Shown piece after piece: positions 16,103 to 23,672 of a DNA stretch of 32,851 nucleotides. Numbering within the stretch: the stretch's first letter is position 1; each line of letters starts with the position of its first letter. The translations under genes were made by a program, and so were the position numbers. The notes under the pieces were generated by a model. It was not told the origin of the DNA, did no database searches, and worked only from the letters and a program-made list of their open reading frames with translations. The stretch comes from NAK19 sp034434515 (GTDB lineage: Bacteria > Chloroflexota > Anaerolineae > Anaerolineales > UBA4823), in NCBI GenBank assembly GCA_034434515.1, contig DAOTZA010000100.1, positions 1 through 32,851 on the forward strand. Direction: 5' to 3'.

Positions 16103-16131
16103 TTGACAAACGTTCCGATTTGGGATATAAC
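16103..16131 (+). promoter_or_regulatory. Promoter of the Lrp-type regulator and probably of the polyamine operon
   Basis: TTGACA (16103-16108), a 17-base spacer and TATAAC (16126-16131) form a strong sigma-70 promoter, arranged back to back with the higBA promoter. The -35 boxes are 40 bases apart. The expected transcription start near 16138 leaves about 36 bases before the regulator ATG. Confidence 0.8.
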
Positions 16132-16168
16132 TGTAACGTAGTCGGCAAATAGATATTCCGAAACGGAA
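16113..16168. promoter_or_regulatory. Pair of operator-like palindromes in the Lrp gene promoter
   Basis: TTCCG-ATT-TGGGA (16113-16125) lies between the -35 and -10 boxes, and TTCCG-AAA-CGGAA (16156-16168) lies just before the ATG. Both fit TTCCG-N3-YGGRA, and their centres are 43 bases apart, about four helical turns. Such phasing suits cooperative binding by an Lrp-family octamer and suggests autoregulation. Confidence 0.55.
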
Positions 16169-16173
16169 CGATA

Positions 16174-16662
16174 ATGCCTGCTCGTCACCCTTCTTTTGAC
16201 TCCCTCGATTACCAGATTATCCTCGCCCTCCATAAAAACGCGCGCGCAAGCGCCTCCGAGATTGCTCGCCAAATCGGCGCCAACGAACGTACCGTGCGCA
16301 AGCGTATCGAACACCTGATCCAAAGCGGCGCAATGCGCCTCACGGCGATCCTTGAGCCCTCCGCTTTTGGATATGTCACCGCAGCCGATATTTTCCTCGA
16401 GGTTGAGCCGCAGCACGAGGAAAACGTCCTTCAACAGCTTATGGCGATGCCCATGGTCACCTACGTTGCCTTTGGGCAGGGAACCCAGGAGGTTTCCATC
16501 GAGGCGCGGTTCAAGGATAACGATGCCCTGCGCGAGTTCATTCGTCATGTGCTCCCCTCCCTGCCTGGCGTCACCGTTACCCGCTATACCCTGGTGCCGC
16601 GCATCCTGCGCAATATCGATGAATGGCTACCTCCACCCGAAGATTTTATCCCTCCCGATTGA
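16174..16662 (+). CDS. Lrp/AsnC-family transcriptional regulator
   Basis: This 162-residue protein has an N-terminal AsnC helix-turn-helix (about residues 8-60: 'LDYQIILALHKNARASASEIARQIG', 'ERTVRKRIEHLIQSGAM') and a C-terminal RAM/AsnC_trans_reg ligand-binding domain (about 70-150, ending 'LPGVTVTRYTLVPRI'). Lrp-family proteins sense amino acids and related amines as oligomers. It is the first gene of the run leading to the ABC importer and the agmatine/polyamine enzymes, so it probably controls them in response to an amino acid, agmatine or a polyamine. Two matching palindromes in its own promoter support autoregulation. The last 15 residues are Pro-rich and may be disordered. Confidence 0.9.
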   Translation: MPARHPSFDSLDYQIILALHKNARASASEIARQIGANERTVRKRIEHLIQSGAMRLTAILEPSAFGYVTAADIFLEVEPQHEENVLQQLMAMPMVTYVAFGQGTQEVSIEARFKDNDALREFIRHVLPSLPGVTVTRYTLVPRILRNIDEWLPPPEDFIPPD

Positions 16663-16681
16663 GTTATAGAAAGGAGAGCAA

Positions 16682-16771
16682 GTGAAGCGAAATCAGACAG
16701 TAAAAATTCTCATTTCATCCTTCAACCATCCTTCTCTATTCGAACACTTTCTGGAAAGGAGAGAAAAATGA
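16682..16771 (+). CDS. 29-codon leader ORF coupled to the binding-protein gene
   Basis: A GTG with AAAGGAG five bases before it opens a 29-codon frame whose TGA overlaps the ATG of the binding-protein gene as ATGA. The predicted peptide (MKRNQTVKILISSF..., ending ERREK) is basic at both ends and has no recognisable domain. The strong ribosome-binding site and exact stop/start overlap argue for real translation, either as a coupling device or as a leader peptide that senses translation of particular codons. The binding-protein gene also has its own AAGGAGAG inside this ORF. The evidence is architectural only. Confidence 0.45.
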   Translation: MKRNQTVKILISSFNHPSLFEHFLERREK

Positions 16772-17946
16772 ACCTTCGATCCTCCCCCCTCTGGCTTATC
16801 CTTGCAATCCTGCTGGTCTTCAGTATCACCCTGTCGGCGTGCGGCGGCGGCAAAGCTGAAATCAAGGTCGGCGCGCCATTGCCGCTCACCGGTCCGTATG
16901 CCAGCGATGGCGAGCAGATGCTCAAAGCCCTCCAAATGGCCGTGGATGAGCAAAACGCTAAAGGGGGCTTGTTAGGCCGCCAGCTCAAATTGGTGACCGG
17001 CGATGTAGGCGCCCTGGAAGCAGAAAAGATCAAAGCCGTCGGGGAACGCTTGATCGGCGAGAAAGTGGATGTGGTGATCACCGGCTACGCCGACTCGGGC
17101 GTGGATGCGCGCGTCTTTGGCGAGTATGATATGCCCTTCCTGCATGCCGATGCAATGACATTGGATACCGAGGTGGTGGCTCAAGACCCGGTGAAATACG
17201 GCAACGTCTTCCAGTACTGTCCCAGCGAAGTATCCTACGGTATTGATGCAGCCGCCAACTTGTTTGAAATGGGTCAGAAAATGGGCTGGCAAGAACCCAA
17301 TAAGAAGATCGCCATCGTGAAGGTGGATTACAGCTATAACATCCTGGCCGCCGACAAATTTGCCGAGCTGGTTAAGGCTCAGGGGTACGAAATTGTGGTC
17401 GATGAGGTGACCCAATTTGGCGTGGTCGAATGGGGCCCCATCCTCTCAAAGATCGATGAAGCCCAGCCAGCCTATGTCACCTTTTGGAACCTTGATCCAA
17501 CCGATGCGGCGCGCTTTATGGTGCAGTTCTCCGAGAAATTCAGCGAAAAAGGTTTGAATGCCCTGGTTTTCATGCAGTTCACCCCTTCTATCCCGGAGTT
17601 CCTGGAATTAGCCGGTAAAGCTGCCGAAGGGCTGTTGTGGACTGCCAGCATCAACCCGGTTGGAGCAGGTGTAGAGGATTACAAACAACGCTGGATAGCC
17701 AAATACAATGAAGAGCCCAAGTCGATCTATGCCTATGTAACCCGCGATGGCTTTGACATCTGGGTGACAGCGGTTGAAAAAGCCGGCTGCGTTGATTGTT
17801 ACGATCAAGTGATCCAGAACATTCGCAGCACCACCTACGCGGGTCTTGCCGGCGTTCATGTCTTTACCACTACCATCAACAATCCAAATATGGCACCGAC
17901 TTTATCCCCACCATCTGGTATCAGATTTGGAATGGTCAGAACCTGA
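16768..17946 (+). CDS. Branched-chain-amino-acid-type ABC transporter binding lipoprotein, C-terminus frameshifted
   Basis: This is a Leu/Ile/Val-type (Peripla_BP_6) receptor with a lipoprotein signal: hydrophobic residues 8-22, lipobox LSAC, Cys25. The mature start 'IKVGAPLPLTGPYASDGEQM' and 'AVDEQNAKGGLLGRQLKLV' are family hallmarks. As written it has 392 residues, but the last 19 or so do not fit the family. Shifting frame after the AAA run at 17886-17888 gives a natural ending, 'YGTDFIPTIWYQIWNGQN...PPWIK', stopping at 18005. One missing A in that run would restore a protein of about 412 residues. Either the deposited sequence has a homopolymer error or the gene carries a real late frameshift. 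The ligand is probably agmatine, a polyamine or a derivative, judged from neighbours. Confidence 0.88.
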   Translation: MNLRSSPLWLILAILLVFSITLSACGGGKAEIKVGAPLPLTGPYASDGEQMLKALQMAVDEQNAKGGLLGRQLKLVTGDVGALEAEKIKAVGERLIGEKVDVVITGYADSGVDARVFGEYDMPFLHADAMTLDTEVVAQDPVKYGNVFQYCPSEVSYGIDAAANLFEMGQKMGWQEPNKKIAIVKVDYSYNILAADKFAELVKAQGYEIVVDEVTQFGVVEWGPILSKIDEAQPAYVTFWNLDPTDAARFMVQFSEKFSEKGLNALVFMQFTPSIPEFLELAGKAAEGLLWTASINPVGAGVEDYKQRWIAKYNEEPKSIYAYVTRDGFDIWVTAVEKAGCVDCYDQVIQNIRSTTYAGLAGVHVFTTTINNPNMAPTLSPPSGIRFGMVRT

Positions 17947-18005
17947 TTGTAGGACCAACGAAGTATCAAAAAGCTCAGCCGCAACTGCCACCGTGGATTA
18001 AGTAA
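17886..18005 (+). pseudogene. Out-of-frame C-terminal tail of the binding protein
   Basis: In the +1-shifted frame this stretch encodes KYGTDFIPTIWYQIWNGQN followed by the LIVGPTKY and PPWIK elements expected at the C-terminus of Leu/Ile/Val-type receptors. It has no start codon of its own and makes sense only as the continuation of the preceding gene. Confidence 0.8.
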
Positions 18006-18019
18006 GCAGGCATTGCAAC

Positions 18020-18098
18020 TTCTCCCCTCTTCTTGTCCAGGAGGGGAGAAAACCCTCTCTCACCAGCGAGGGTTGCACCTCCTCTCTGGTGGGAGAGG
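18020..18098 (+). repeat. Cluster of intergenic palindromes
   Basis: TTCTCCCCTC (18020-18029) pairs with GAGGGGAGAA (18041-18050); AACCCTC (18051-18057) with GAGGGTT (18068-18074). CTCTCTCACCAG (18055-18066) can alternatively pair with CTGGTGGGAGAG (18086-18097), twelve pairs with one wobble. The pattern CCTCTC...GAGAGG...GGGTAAGG resembles a second element before the agmatine deiminase gene, suggesting a dispersed palindromic repeat. It separates the abundant binding protein from the ATPase gene. Confidence 0.55.
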
Positions 18099-18179
18099 CA
18101 GGGTAAGGGAATTTGCCAGCCAAAGCTCTCTTCGCTCTGACCTGGAAGCGAGGTTGCAACATCGTTTGGAGGAGTTTTT

Positions 18180-18899
18180 ATGTTTGCTACACAGGCCATC
18201 TCCAAAAGTTTTGGAAAACTGGTTGCCCTCTCTAATGTGTCTTTCGAGGTCGAAGAAAAGGAAATCTTCGGCATCGCCGGCCCGAACGGGGCAGGGAAAT
18301 CAACCCTGTTCAACGTGATCAGCGGGATTTATGCCCCGACTTCGGGAAAGATATTCTTTGAGGGCAAAGACATCACTAATTCCAAGCCTGACCAAATCTG
18401 CCATCTGGGCATTGCCCGCACCTTTCAAATCCCCACGGCTTTCCATACGCTGAGCGTTTACGATAACCTGCGCGTCGGAGCGATCTTCGGCGCTCGCCGT
18501 CCGCACAGCGCAGATGAGGTGCTCGAACTCTTGGGCTTAGAGTCGGTGCGAGACCGACCTGCTCGCAATCTCGATCTTTACACCACCAAATTGGTCATGT
18601 TGGGGGCAGCCCTGGCGACGGATTGTAAGCTGTTGATGTTGGATGAGCCGATGGCAGGGCTTTCACTGATAGAAATCCAAAACTTCCTGGAGATCGTGCG
18701 GCGGATCAATCAAGAAAAAGGCATCACCATTATCATCATCGAGCATCTACTCGACATTCTCATCAGTCTGACCAAGCGCATGTTGATCCTCAGTGATGGG
18801 CAGGTTCTTTACTTGGGGGCATCCAGCGGGGTCGCCGAAGACCGCCGCGTGGTCGAGGTCTATCTGGGTGGCAAAGGAGGTAGCCATGCTCAACGTTAA
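18180..18899 (+). CDS. Branched-chain-amino-acid-type ABC transporter ATPase (LivG-like)
   Basis: This 239-residue ATPase has Walker A GPNGAGKST (residues 34-42), 'GIARTFQIPTAFHTLSVYDNL' (the LivG Q-loop region) and Walker B LLMLDEPMAGLS with Asp155-Glu156. The ABC signature is degenerate: where LivG proteins usually have LSYGQQ-like residues, this one has LDLYTTK at 131-137. An ATGTTT start follows GGAGGAG. It pairs with the LivF-like ATPase next to it, whose gene begins 14 bases before this one ends. Together they energise the importer. The odd signature may mean asymmetric ATP hydrolysis in the heterodimer. Confidence 0.9.
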   Translation: MFATQAISKSFGKLVALSNVSFEVEEKEIFGIAGPNGAGKSTLFNVISGIYAPTSGKIFFEGKDITNSKPDQICHLGIARTFQIPTAFHTLSVYDNLRVGAIFGARRPHSADEVLELLGLESVRDRPARNLDLYTTKLVMLGAALATDCKLLMLDEPMAGLSLIEIQNFLEIVRRINQEKGITIIIIEHLLDILISLTKRMLILSDGQVLYLGASSGVAEDRRVVEVYLGGKGGSHAQR

Positions 18900-19584
18900 G
18901 GATTTGGTCTGTTACTACGGTGACTTACAGGTTCTCCGTCAGGTCAGCCTGCAGGTTGAAGAAGGCGAAGTGGTTGCTCTCTTTGGCCCAAACGGGCATG
19001 GCAAAAGCACCTTGCTCAAGGCAATCTGCGGTTTACAGCCACCCAAAAGCGGCTCCATCCAGTTCAAAGGCGAGGAGATTGCTGGCTTACCATCCCATCA
19101 AATTGTGGAGCGCGGCCTAGCCTATATCCCTGAAGAACGCCATCTCTTTACCGATATGACGGTCTTGGAAAATCTGTATCTGGGGGCTTATCCCCGTCAT
19201 GCCCGGGCAGCGGTGAAGAAAAACCTGGAATTTGTCTTCCACATTTTTCCTCGCCTAGCGGAGCGGCGCAATCAACTTTGTTCTACCCTGAGCGGGGGTG
19301 AAGCGCGCATGGTGGCGATTGGGCGCGGTTTGATGAGCGAGACCTCTTTCTTGATGGTAGATGAACCTTCCATAGGGCTTTCGCCGGGAATGAAGATGGC
19401 CGTCTTCGATGCTATTCGACAAATCCATCAGGAAAGGGGGATGACCATCTTAATCGTCGAGCAAGAAATCCAGCACGCCCTCGAAATGTCCCATCGCATC
19501 TACCTGATGAAAAAAGGGCAAATCGCCTTTGAGCGGAAAGGGGATGAAATTCAGGTAGAAGAGATCGAGAAGGCCTATTTCTAG
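18886..19584 (+). CDS. Branched-chain-amino-acid-type ABC transporter ATPase (LivF-like)
   Basis: This 232-residue ATPase has Walker A GPNGHGKST (residues 34-42, with His where Ala is usual), 'GLAYIPEERHLFTDMTVLENL' (LivF-type), a canonical LSGGE signature at 135-139, and Walker B FLMVDEPSIGLS. The ATG at 18886 is favoured by AAGGAGG five bases upstream; earlier in-frame starts would lie deep in the preceding gene. It is the partner of the LivG-like ATPase, whose signature is degenerate, so at least one site of the heterodimer should be canonical. Confidence 0.92.
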   Translation: MLNVKDLVCYYGDLQVLRQVSLQVEEGEVVALFGPNGHGKSTLLKAICGLQPPKSGSIQFKGEEIAGLPSHQIVERGLAYIPEERHLFTDMTVLENLYLGAYPRHARAAVKKNLEFVFHIFPRLAERRNQLCSTLSGGEARMVAIGRGLMSETSFLMVDEPSIGLSPGMKMAVFDAIRQIHQERGMTILIVEQEIQHALEMSHRIYLMKKGQIAFERKGDEIQVEEIEKAYF

Positions 19585-19595
19585 GAGAGAGTAGC

Positions 19596-20462
19596 ATGGA
19601 AAACTTCGTAAATGCCTTGATCAGTGGTTTAATCTCCGGTTCCCTGTATGCGGCGATGGCACTGGGATTGACAATCATCTATGGCGTCAGCCGCGTCTTC
19701 AATTTTGGACATGGCGTGATTGCCGTCATTGGGGCCTATCTCACCTGGTATTTCCTTTCTGCCCTGGGCGTTCCTTTTTTGCTGGCAACCTTGCTATCCA
19801 TGGCTCTCATGGCTTTGTTTGGCTGGCTGCTTTATCGTTTCACGATCAGTCCCCTGCTCAAAAAGCCTAACTGGGAGTTTTCGACCGTCTTGTTTATGTT
19901 AGGAGCGGGTATTTTATTAGAAAACGTTGTCTTGCAAGTGTTTGGTCCGCGGGTTAAGTCTATCCCCTTGCTGGTGGAGGGAGCGTTGAAGGCCGGCTTC
20001 ATTCAAATTAACTGGCACGAACTGGCGCTGATTGCCATTGTGGTAATCGCCATTGCCGCGCTGAGCCTGTTCTTTAAATACAGTCGTACCGGCCAGGCTA
20101 TGCGGGCGGTTGCGCAATCCATCCCTGGCGCCCAGGTGGTCGGCATTCACATCGAACAGATTTTTGGCATGACCTTTGCCCTTGCCTTTGTCGTCACCGG
20201 ATTTAGCGGCATCCTTTTGGGTACCAAGTATTATCTAAATCCTCACATCGGCTGGGAGTGGATGGTCAAGGGCTTTGTGATTGTGACCTTTGGCGGTTTG
20301 GGCAGCACCGGCGGCGCGGTCGTGGCGGCGCTGATCCTGGGCCTGGTAGAAGCTATTGCCACCCTCTACTTGGGAGCGATTTGGGTTTGGCCAATCTGGT
20401 TTGTGTTGTTCCTGGTCGTTTTGTTGTTAAGACCCCAGGGTATCTTAGGCGGTAGAAAGTGA
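19596..20462 (+). CDS. Branched-chain-amino-acid-type ABC transporter permease (LivH-like)
   Basis: This 288-residue membrane protein opens with the LivH hallmark 'GLISGSLYAAMALGLTIIYGVSRVFNFGHG' spread over the first helix and re-entrant segment, and ends with 'WPIWFVLFLVVLLLRPQGILGG', also typical. About eight hydrophobic segments are visible. 'AVAQSIPGAQVVGI' is the cytoplasmic EAA-like loop that contacts an ATPase. It begins at an ATG after GGAGAG, 11 bases beyond the ATPase stop. It forms half of the channel with the LivM-like protein that follows. Confidence 0.93.
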   Translation: MENFVNALISGLISGSLYAAMALGLTIIYGVSRVFNFGHGVIAVIGAYLTWYFLSALGVPFLLATLLSMALMALFGWLLYRFTISPLLKKPNWEFSTVLFMLGAGILLENVVLQVFGPRVKSIPLLVEGALKAGFIQINWHELALIAIVVIAIAALSLFFKYSRTGQAMRAVAQSIPGAQVVGIHIEQIFGMTFALAFVVTGFSGILLGTKYYLNPHIGWEWMVKGFVIVTFGGLGSTGGAVVAALILGLVEAIATLYLGAIWVWPIWFVLFLVVLLLRPQGILGGRK

Positions 20463-20478
20463 TGGAGGAAAGGCAGCT

Positions 20479-21441
20479 ATGAAGAATCTCAACTGGAAAT
20501 CTATCCTGTACATTGGGGTCATGGCATTCATTTTGCTCTATCCCTGGCTGGGAGCTTCCAGTTATAACAAACATCTGTTTATTCTTTTCTTTATCTGGTC
20601 GATTGTGGCGGCCAACTGGAATCTGATGATGGGGTATGCCGGGATCAACTCGCTGGGCAACATCGGGTTTATGGCAATCGGCGGCTATACAGCCGGCATT
20701 CTGGCAAAAACCTTTGGCGTACCTCCCCTTTTGACCGTTCCGATAGCTGGCTTGGTCACCTCTCTGGTGGTGACGGTGGCGCTGGGTTTGCCGGCCTTGC
20801 GTCTGAGTGGCATCTACATTGCCTTGCTTACCCTGATCTTTGCCGATACGTTACCTTCGGTGCTGACCCAAACCAGGGAAATCACTGGCGGCGCCATGGG
20901 TCTGCATGAAATTCCACCATTTTATCCCGGTATGGATAAAACCGGCGCCTATTACATTTGCTTTGTCTTCTTTCTGATCGTTTTATATATCATTTATCGG
21001 GTGATTCACTCTTCCACCGGCATGGCGTTCGTTGCCTTGCGAGATTCGGAAAATTTTGCGTATTGTTTAGGGGTGAACAAGTTCAAAGAACGGCTGAAAG
21101 TGTTTGCTCTCTCATCCCTTATGACCGGGGCAGCCGGTGGCATGTATGTGCATGCCCTGGGTGACATCTCTCCCACCACCCTGGGGATTGAACCGTTCTT
21201 GTTGACGATCGCCATGATTGAGTTGGGAGGGGTGGGTACCTTTTTAGGACCCATTCTTGGCGCATTCGTGATCGTTTTCGGCAACGAATTCTTACGACTG
21301 GCGGGTACATTGCGTCTGACCCTGCTGGGGGCATTGATTTGCACCATAATCTTGTTTTATCCCGGCGGAGTTATCCAGTTTTTTACTGTTTTGGAACATC
21401 GGATCGAAGCCTTTCTCAAACGCAAAACCTCCCCTGCATGA
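20479..21441 (+). CDS. Branched-chain-amino-acid-type ABC transporter permease (LivM-like)
   Basis: This 320-residue permease has the LivM signature 'NWNLMMGYAGINSLGNIGFMAIGGYTAGI', about nine hydrophobic segments, and the coupling loop 'FVALRDSENFAYCLGVNKFKERLKVFALSS'. GGAGGAAAG precedes the ATG. It is the second membrane subunit of the importer. The gene is followed after ten bases by a histone-deacetylase-family gene, continuing the operon and linking transport with polyamine metabolism. Confidence 0.93.
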   Translation: MKNLNWKSILYIGVMAFILLYPWLGASSYNKHLFILFFIWSIVAANWNLMMGYAGINSLGNIGFMAIGGYTAGILAKTFGVPPLLTVPIAGLVTSLVVTVALGLPALRLSGIYIALLTLIFADTLPSVLTQTREITGGAMGLHEIPPFYPGMDKTGAYYICFVFFLIVLYIIYRVIHSSTGMAFVALRDSENFAYCLGVNKFKERLKVFALSSLMTGAAGGMYVHALGDISPTTLGIEPFLLTIAMIELGGVGTFLGPILGAFVIVFGNEFLRLAGTLRLTLLGALICTIILFYPGGVIQFFTVLEHRIEAFLKRKTSPA

Positions 21442-21451
21442 GGAAAGCTGG

Positions 21452-22495
21452 ATGAAAGTCTTTTATACCCCGCGCCTAGAAGATTTTCAACCGCCCTACC
21501 AGATTCACTTCGGTCAGTTGGTCGAAGCCTCAGAAGTTGCGGGTAGAGCACAGAGGGTCGTGCAAGCCCTGCAGCAAGCCGGGTTAGCTGTGGTAGAAGA
21601 ACCGCACCGCTTTCCGATCGAAGCCATCGAATCGGTCCATACAGCCGAGTATCTTGCCTTTTTGCAGCAAGCCAATCAGATGCCCTTTCTGGATCCCGAG
21701 TCGGACGGCAAGTCCCTGGAGGTGGTCTTTCCTACCGTCTTTCCCTATTCGGATCGGTGGCAGTGGCGGGCAACGGCAGTGATGTCGCAGGTCAGCCGCT
21801 TTTGTTTTGACACCTATACGCCGATCACCTCGCAAGTCTTTGAAATCGCCCGCCTAGCGGCTGAATGTGCGCTAAGCGGGGCAGAAGCCTTATTGAGTGG
21901 GGAGGTAACGGTCTTTGCAGCCTGTCGCCCACCCGGCCATCATGCTACCCGTCATCAGTGCGGCGGCTATTGTTATTTGAATAACGCTGCCATTGCTGCC
22001 CGGTATTTGTCATCTGTCGGGCGAGTTGTAATCCTGGATGTAGATTTTCATCATGGCAACGGGACTCAGGAAATCTTTTATGACTCCGATCAGGTGGGTT
22101 ATCTTTCCCTGCATGGCGACCCGGCTACCACTTACCCTTACTTCAGTGGATATCCTGATGAACTCGGCGAGGGAAAAGGTAGAGGGTTTAATCGCAACTT
22201 CCCCTTACCACCCCAAACCGATGGCCATACTTATCTTGAAACCTTACAGATTGCCCTGCAGGCGTTGGATGAGATGTCGCCGCGCTTTCTGGTTCTCTCA
22301 TTGGGTTTGGATACCCATGCCGAAGACCCTCTGGCAAATTTTGCCCTCAGCACTTCCACGTATGCAGAAATGGCGAAGCAGATAGCCCGGTTGAACCTGC
22401 CCACCTTGATTGTTTTGGAGGGCGGCTATAACCTCGATCGACTTGGTGAACTGGCGGTCACTTTTGTCCGCGCCTGGGAAAGTATTCAAAACTAA
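21452..22495 (+). CDS. Histone-deacetylase-family amidohydrolase, probably acetylpolyamine amidohydrolase
   Basis: This 347-residue zinc hydrolase contains the catalytic pair His163-His164 (RPPGHHA), zinc ligands Asp198, His200 (ILDVDFHHGNGTQ) and Asp287 (GLDTHAEDP), and the transition-state Tyr326 (LEGGYNLD). The start 'MKVFYTP' and the block 'FDTYTPITSQVFEIARLAAECALSGA' resemble bacterial acetylpolyamine amidohydrolases, whose extra loop narrows the pocket for slim polyamine substrates. It should release acetate from acetylputrescine, acetylspermidine or perhaps acetylagmatine in the cytoplasm. It lies directly before putrescine carbamoyltransferase and agmatine deiminase, which supports a polyamine rather than an acetoin or protein role. 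Confidence 0.85.
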   Translation: MKVFYTPRLEDFQPPYQIHFGQLVEASEVAGRAQRVVQALQQAGLAVVEEPHRFPIEAIESVHTAEYLAFLQQANQMPFLDPESDGKSLEVVFPTVFPYSDRWQWRATAVMSQVSRFCFDTYTPITSQVFEIARLAAECALSGAEALLSGEVTVFAACRPPGHHATRHQCGGYCYLNNAAIAARYLSSVGRVVILDVDFHHGNGTQEIFYDSDQVGYLSLHGDPATTYPYFSGYPDELGEGKGRGFNRNFPLPPQTDGHTYLETLQIALQALDEMSPRFLVLSLGLDTHAEDPLANFALSTSTYAEMAKQIARLNLPTLIVLEGGYNLDRLGELAVTFVRAWESIQN

Positions 22496-22516
22496 CACTG
22501 TTAAGGAGAGCTGGCT

Positions 22517-23530
22517 ATGACCCTAAGACATTTTATCGACACACAAGATTACACCAAACAAGAGTTATTAGACATCATCGAACTGACGCGAAAGATCAAA
22601 GCAGCCGATAAACAAGGTTGCACCCCGAAACTCCTTCAGGATGCTTCTTTGGCGATGATCTTTGAAGAGCCCTCCACGCGCACGCGGGTCTCCTTCGAGG
22701 TAGCAATGACCGAATTGGGCGGTCACGCACTCTACCTTAAGCCGGGGGAGATTCACCTGGGTGTGCGGGAATCGATGTACGATACTGCCAAAGTGCTTTC
22801 GCGCATGTGTGATGCCATCTTTGCCCGCACTCTCAAGCACCAAACCATCACAGAGCTGGCAAAATATGCCGAAGTGCCAGTGATCAATGGGCTTACGGAT
22901 TACAATCACCCCACCCAGGTTGTCTGTGATGTCTTGACCATGATTGAACACATGCCGGCCGGCAAAAAGTTAGAAGAGTTACGGGTTACCTTCATTGGCG
23001 ATGCCACCAATGTCTTATCCTCATTGATGTTTATCTGCACCCGACTCGGGATGCATTTTACTCATGCAGCGCCACGCAAATACCAACCCCCTGAAGCCTG
23101 GTTGCAGATTGCCCGTGCCAATTGCGCCGAATCGGGTGGCAGCCTGACCATCACCGAAGACCCGATTGAAGCTGTTCGGGAAGCTGATTTTATCTACACC
23201 GACCTGTGGTGGTGGGTGGGTCAAGAGGATGAAATCCCCGAGCGGCGAGCAGCCTTTATGCCCAAATATCAAGTTAATCTCGATCTCTTCAACAAAGCTC
23301 CTTCCCATTGTCAGTTCATGCACTGTTTGCCAGCCTCGCGCGGTGTAGAAGCAACCGATGAGGTGATGGATCATCCTCGCTCCATCATCTTTGACCAATC
23401 GGAAAATCGCCTGCACACTGAAAAGGGGCTGCTGGTCTATCTGCTCTACCCGCGCTTGAAACGTCCTTCGGCGGAGCTTCAGGCATACCATCGCGGCCAG
23501 ATTGAAACCTTTTTACATCAGATCATCTGA
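22517..23530 (+). CDS. Putrescine carbamoyltransferase
   Basis: This 337-residue transcarbamylase carries the carbamoyl-phosphate site STRTR (residues 53-57) and HCLP. The regions that set amine specificity resemble Enterococcus putrescine carbamoyltransferase rather than ornithine carbamoyltransferase: 'GGHALYLKPGEIHLG', 'VPVINGLTDYNHPTQ', 'FIGDATNV', 'PKYQVN' and 'FMHCLPASRG' with 'TDEVMD'. Ornithine enzymes carry an SMG loop, not visible here. It phosphorolyses N-carbamoylputrescine to putrescine and carbamoyl phosphate, from which carbamate kinase makes ATP. No carbamate kinase is in the window. AAGGAGAG precedes the ATG. Agmatine deiminase, the supplier of carbamoylputrescine, is the next gene. 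Confidence 0.88.
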   Translation: MTLRHFIDTQDYTKQELLDIIELTRKIKAADKQGCTPKLLQDASLAMIFEEPSTRTRVSFEVAMTELGGHALYLKPGEIHLGVRESMYDTAKVLSRMCDAIFARTLKHQTITELAKYAEVPVINGLTDYNHPTQVVCDVLTMIEHMPAGKKLEELRVTFIGDATNVLSSLMFICTRLGMHFTHAAPRKYQPPEAWLQIARANCAESGGSLTITEDPIEAVREADFIYTDLWWWVGQEDEIPERRAAFMPKYQVNLDLFNKAPSHCQFMHCLPASRGVEATDEVMDHPRSIIFDQSENRLHTEKGLLVYLLYPRLKRPSAELQAYHRGQIETFLHQII

Positions 23531-23573
23531 GCGCGTCTATCGCCAGCCTCGCTCAGAAACGGCGAGGAGGCTG

Positions 23574-23651
23574 CCCCTCATCCCTTAGCGCCTCGTTCAA
23601 GGGATGAGGGGAGAAGCTGTTTCCTCTCCCGGAGAGCGTTCGGGTGAGGAA
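23574..23651 (+). repeat. Strong intergenic hairpins between the carbamoyltransferase and deiminase genes
   Basis: CCCCTCATCCCTT (23574-23586) pairs perfectly over 13 bases with AAGGGATGAGGGG (23599-23611). A second stem follows: TTCCTCTCCCG (23621-23631) with CGGGTGAGGAA (23641-23651), one mismatch. The CCTCTC...GAGAG...GGGTGAGG pattern is shared with the palindrome cluster before the LivG-like gene. No U-run follows. It may be a dispersed palindromic repeat that protects or attenuates the mRNA. Confidence 0.6.
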
Positions 23652-23672
23652 CGAGACAAGAGGAGAAAGGAT

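Noticed and set aside
18020..18098. CRISPR array or integron-type recombination sites
   Set aside because: The palindromes differ in sequence and spacing, with no regular repeat-spacer pattern and no cas or integrase gene.
22517..23530. Reading the carbamoyltransferase as ornithine carbamoyltransferase (argF)
   Set aside because: The amine-side motifs resemble putrescine carbamoyltransferase, no SMG loop is seen, and agmatine deiminase is next door.
23604..23672. Upstream in-frame extension of agmatine deiminase
   Set aside because: It would translate the intergenic hairpins; the family starts at the ATG at 23673, which has its own AGGAG.
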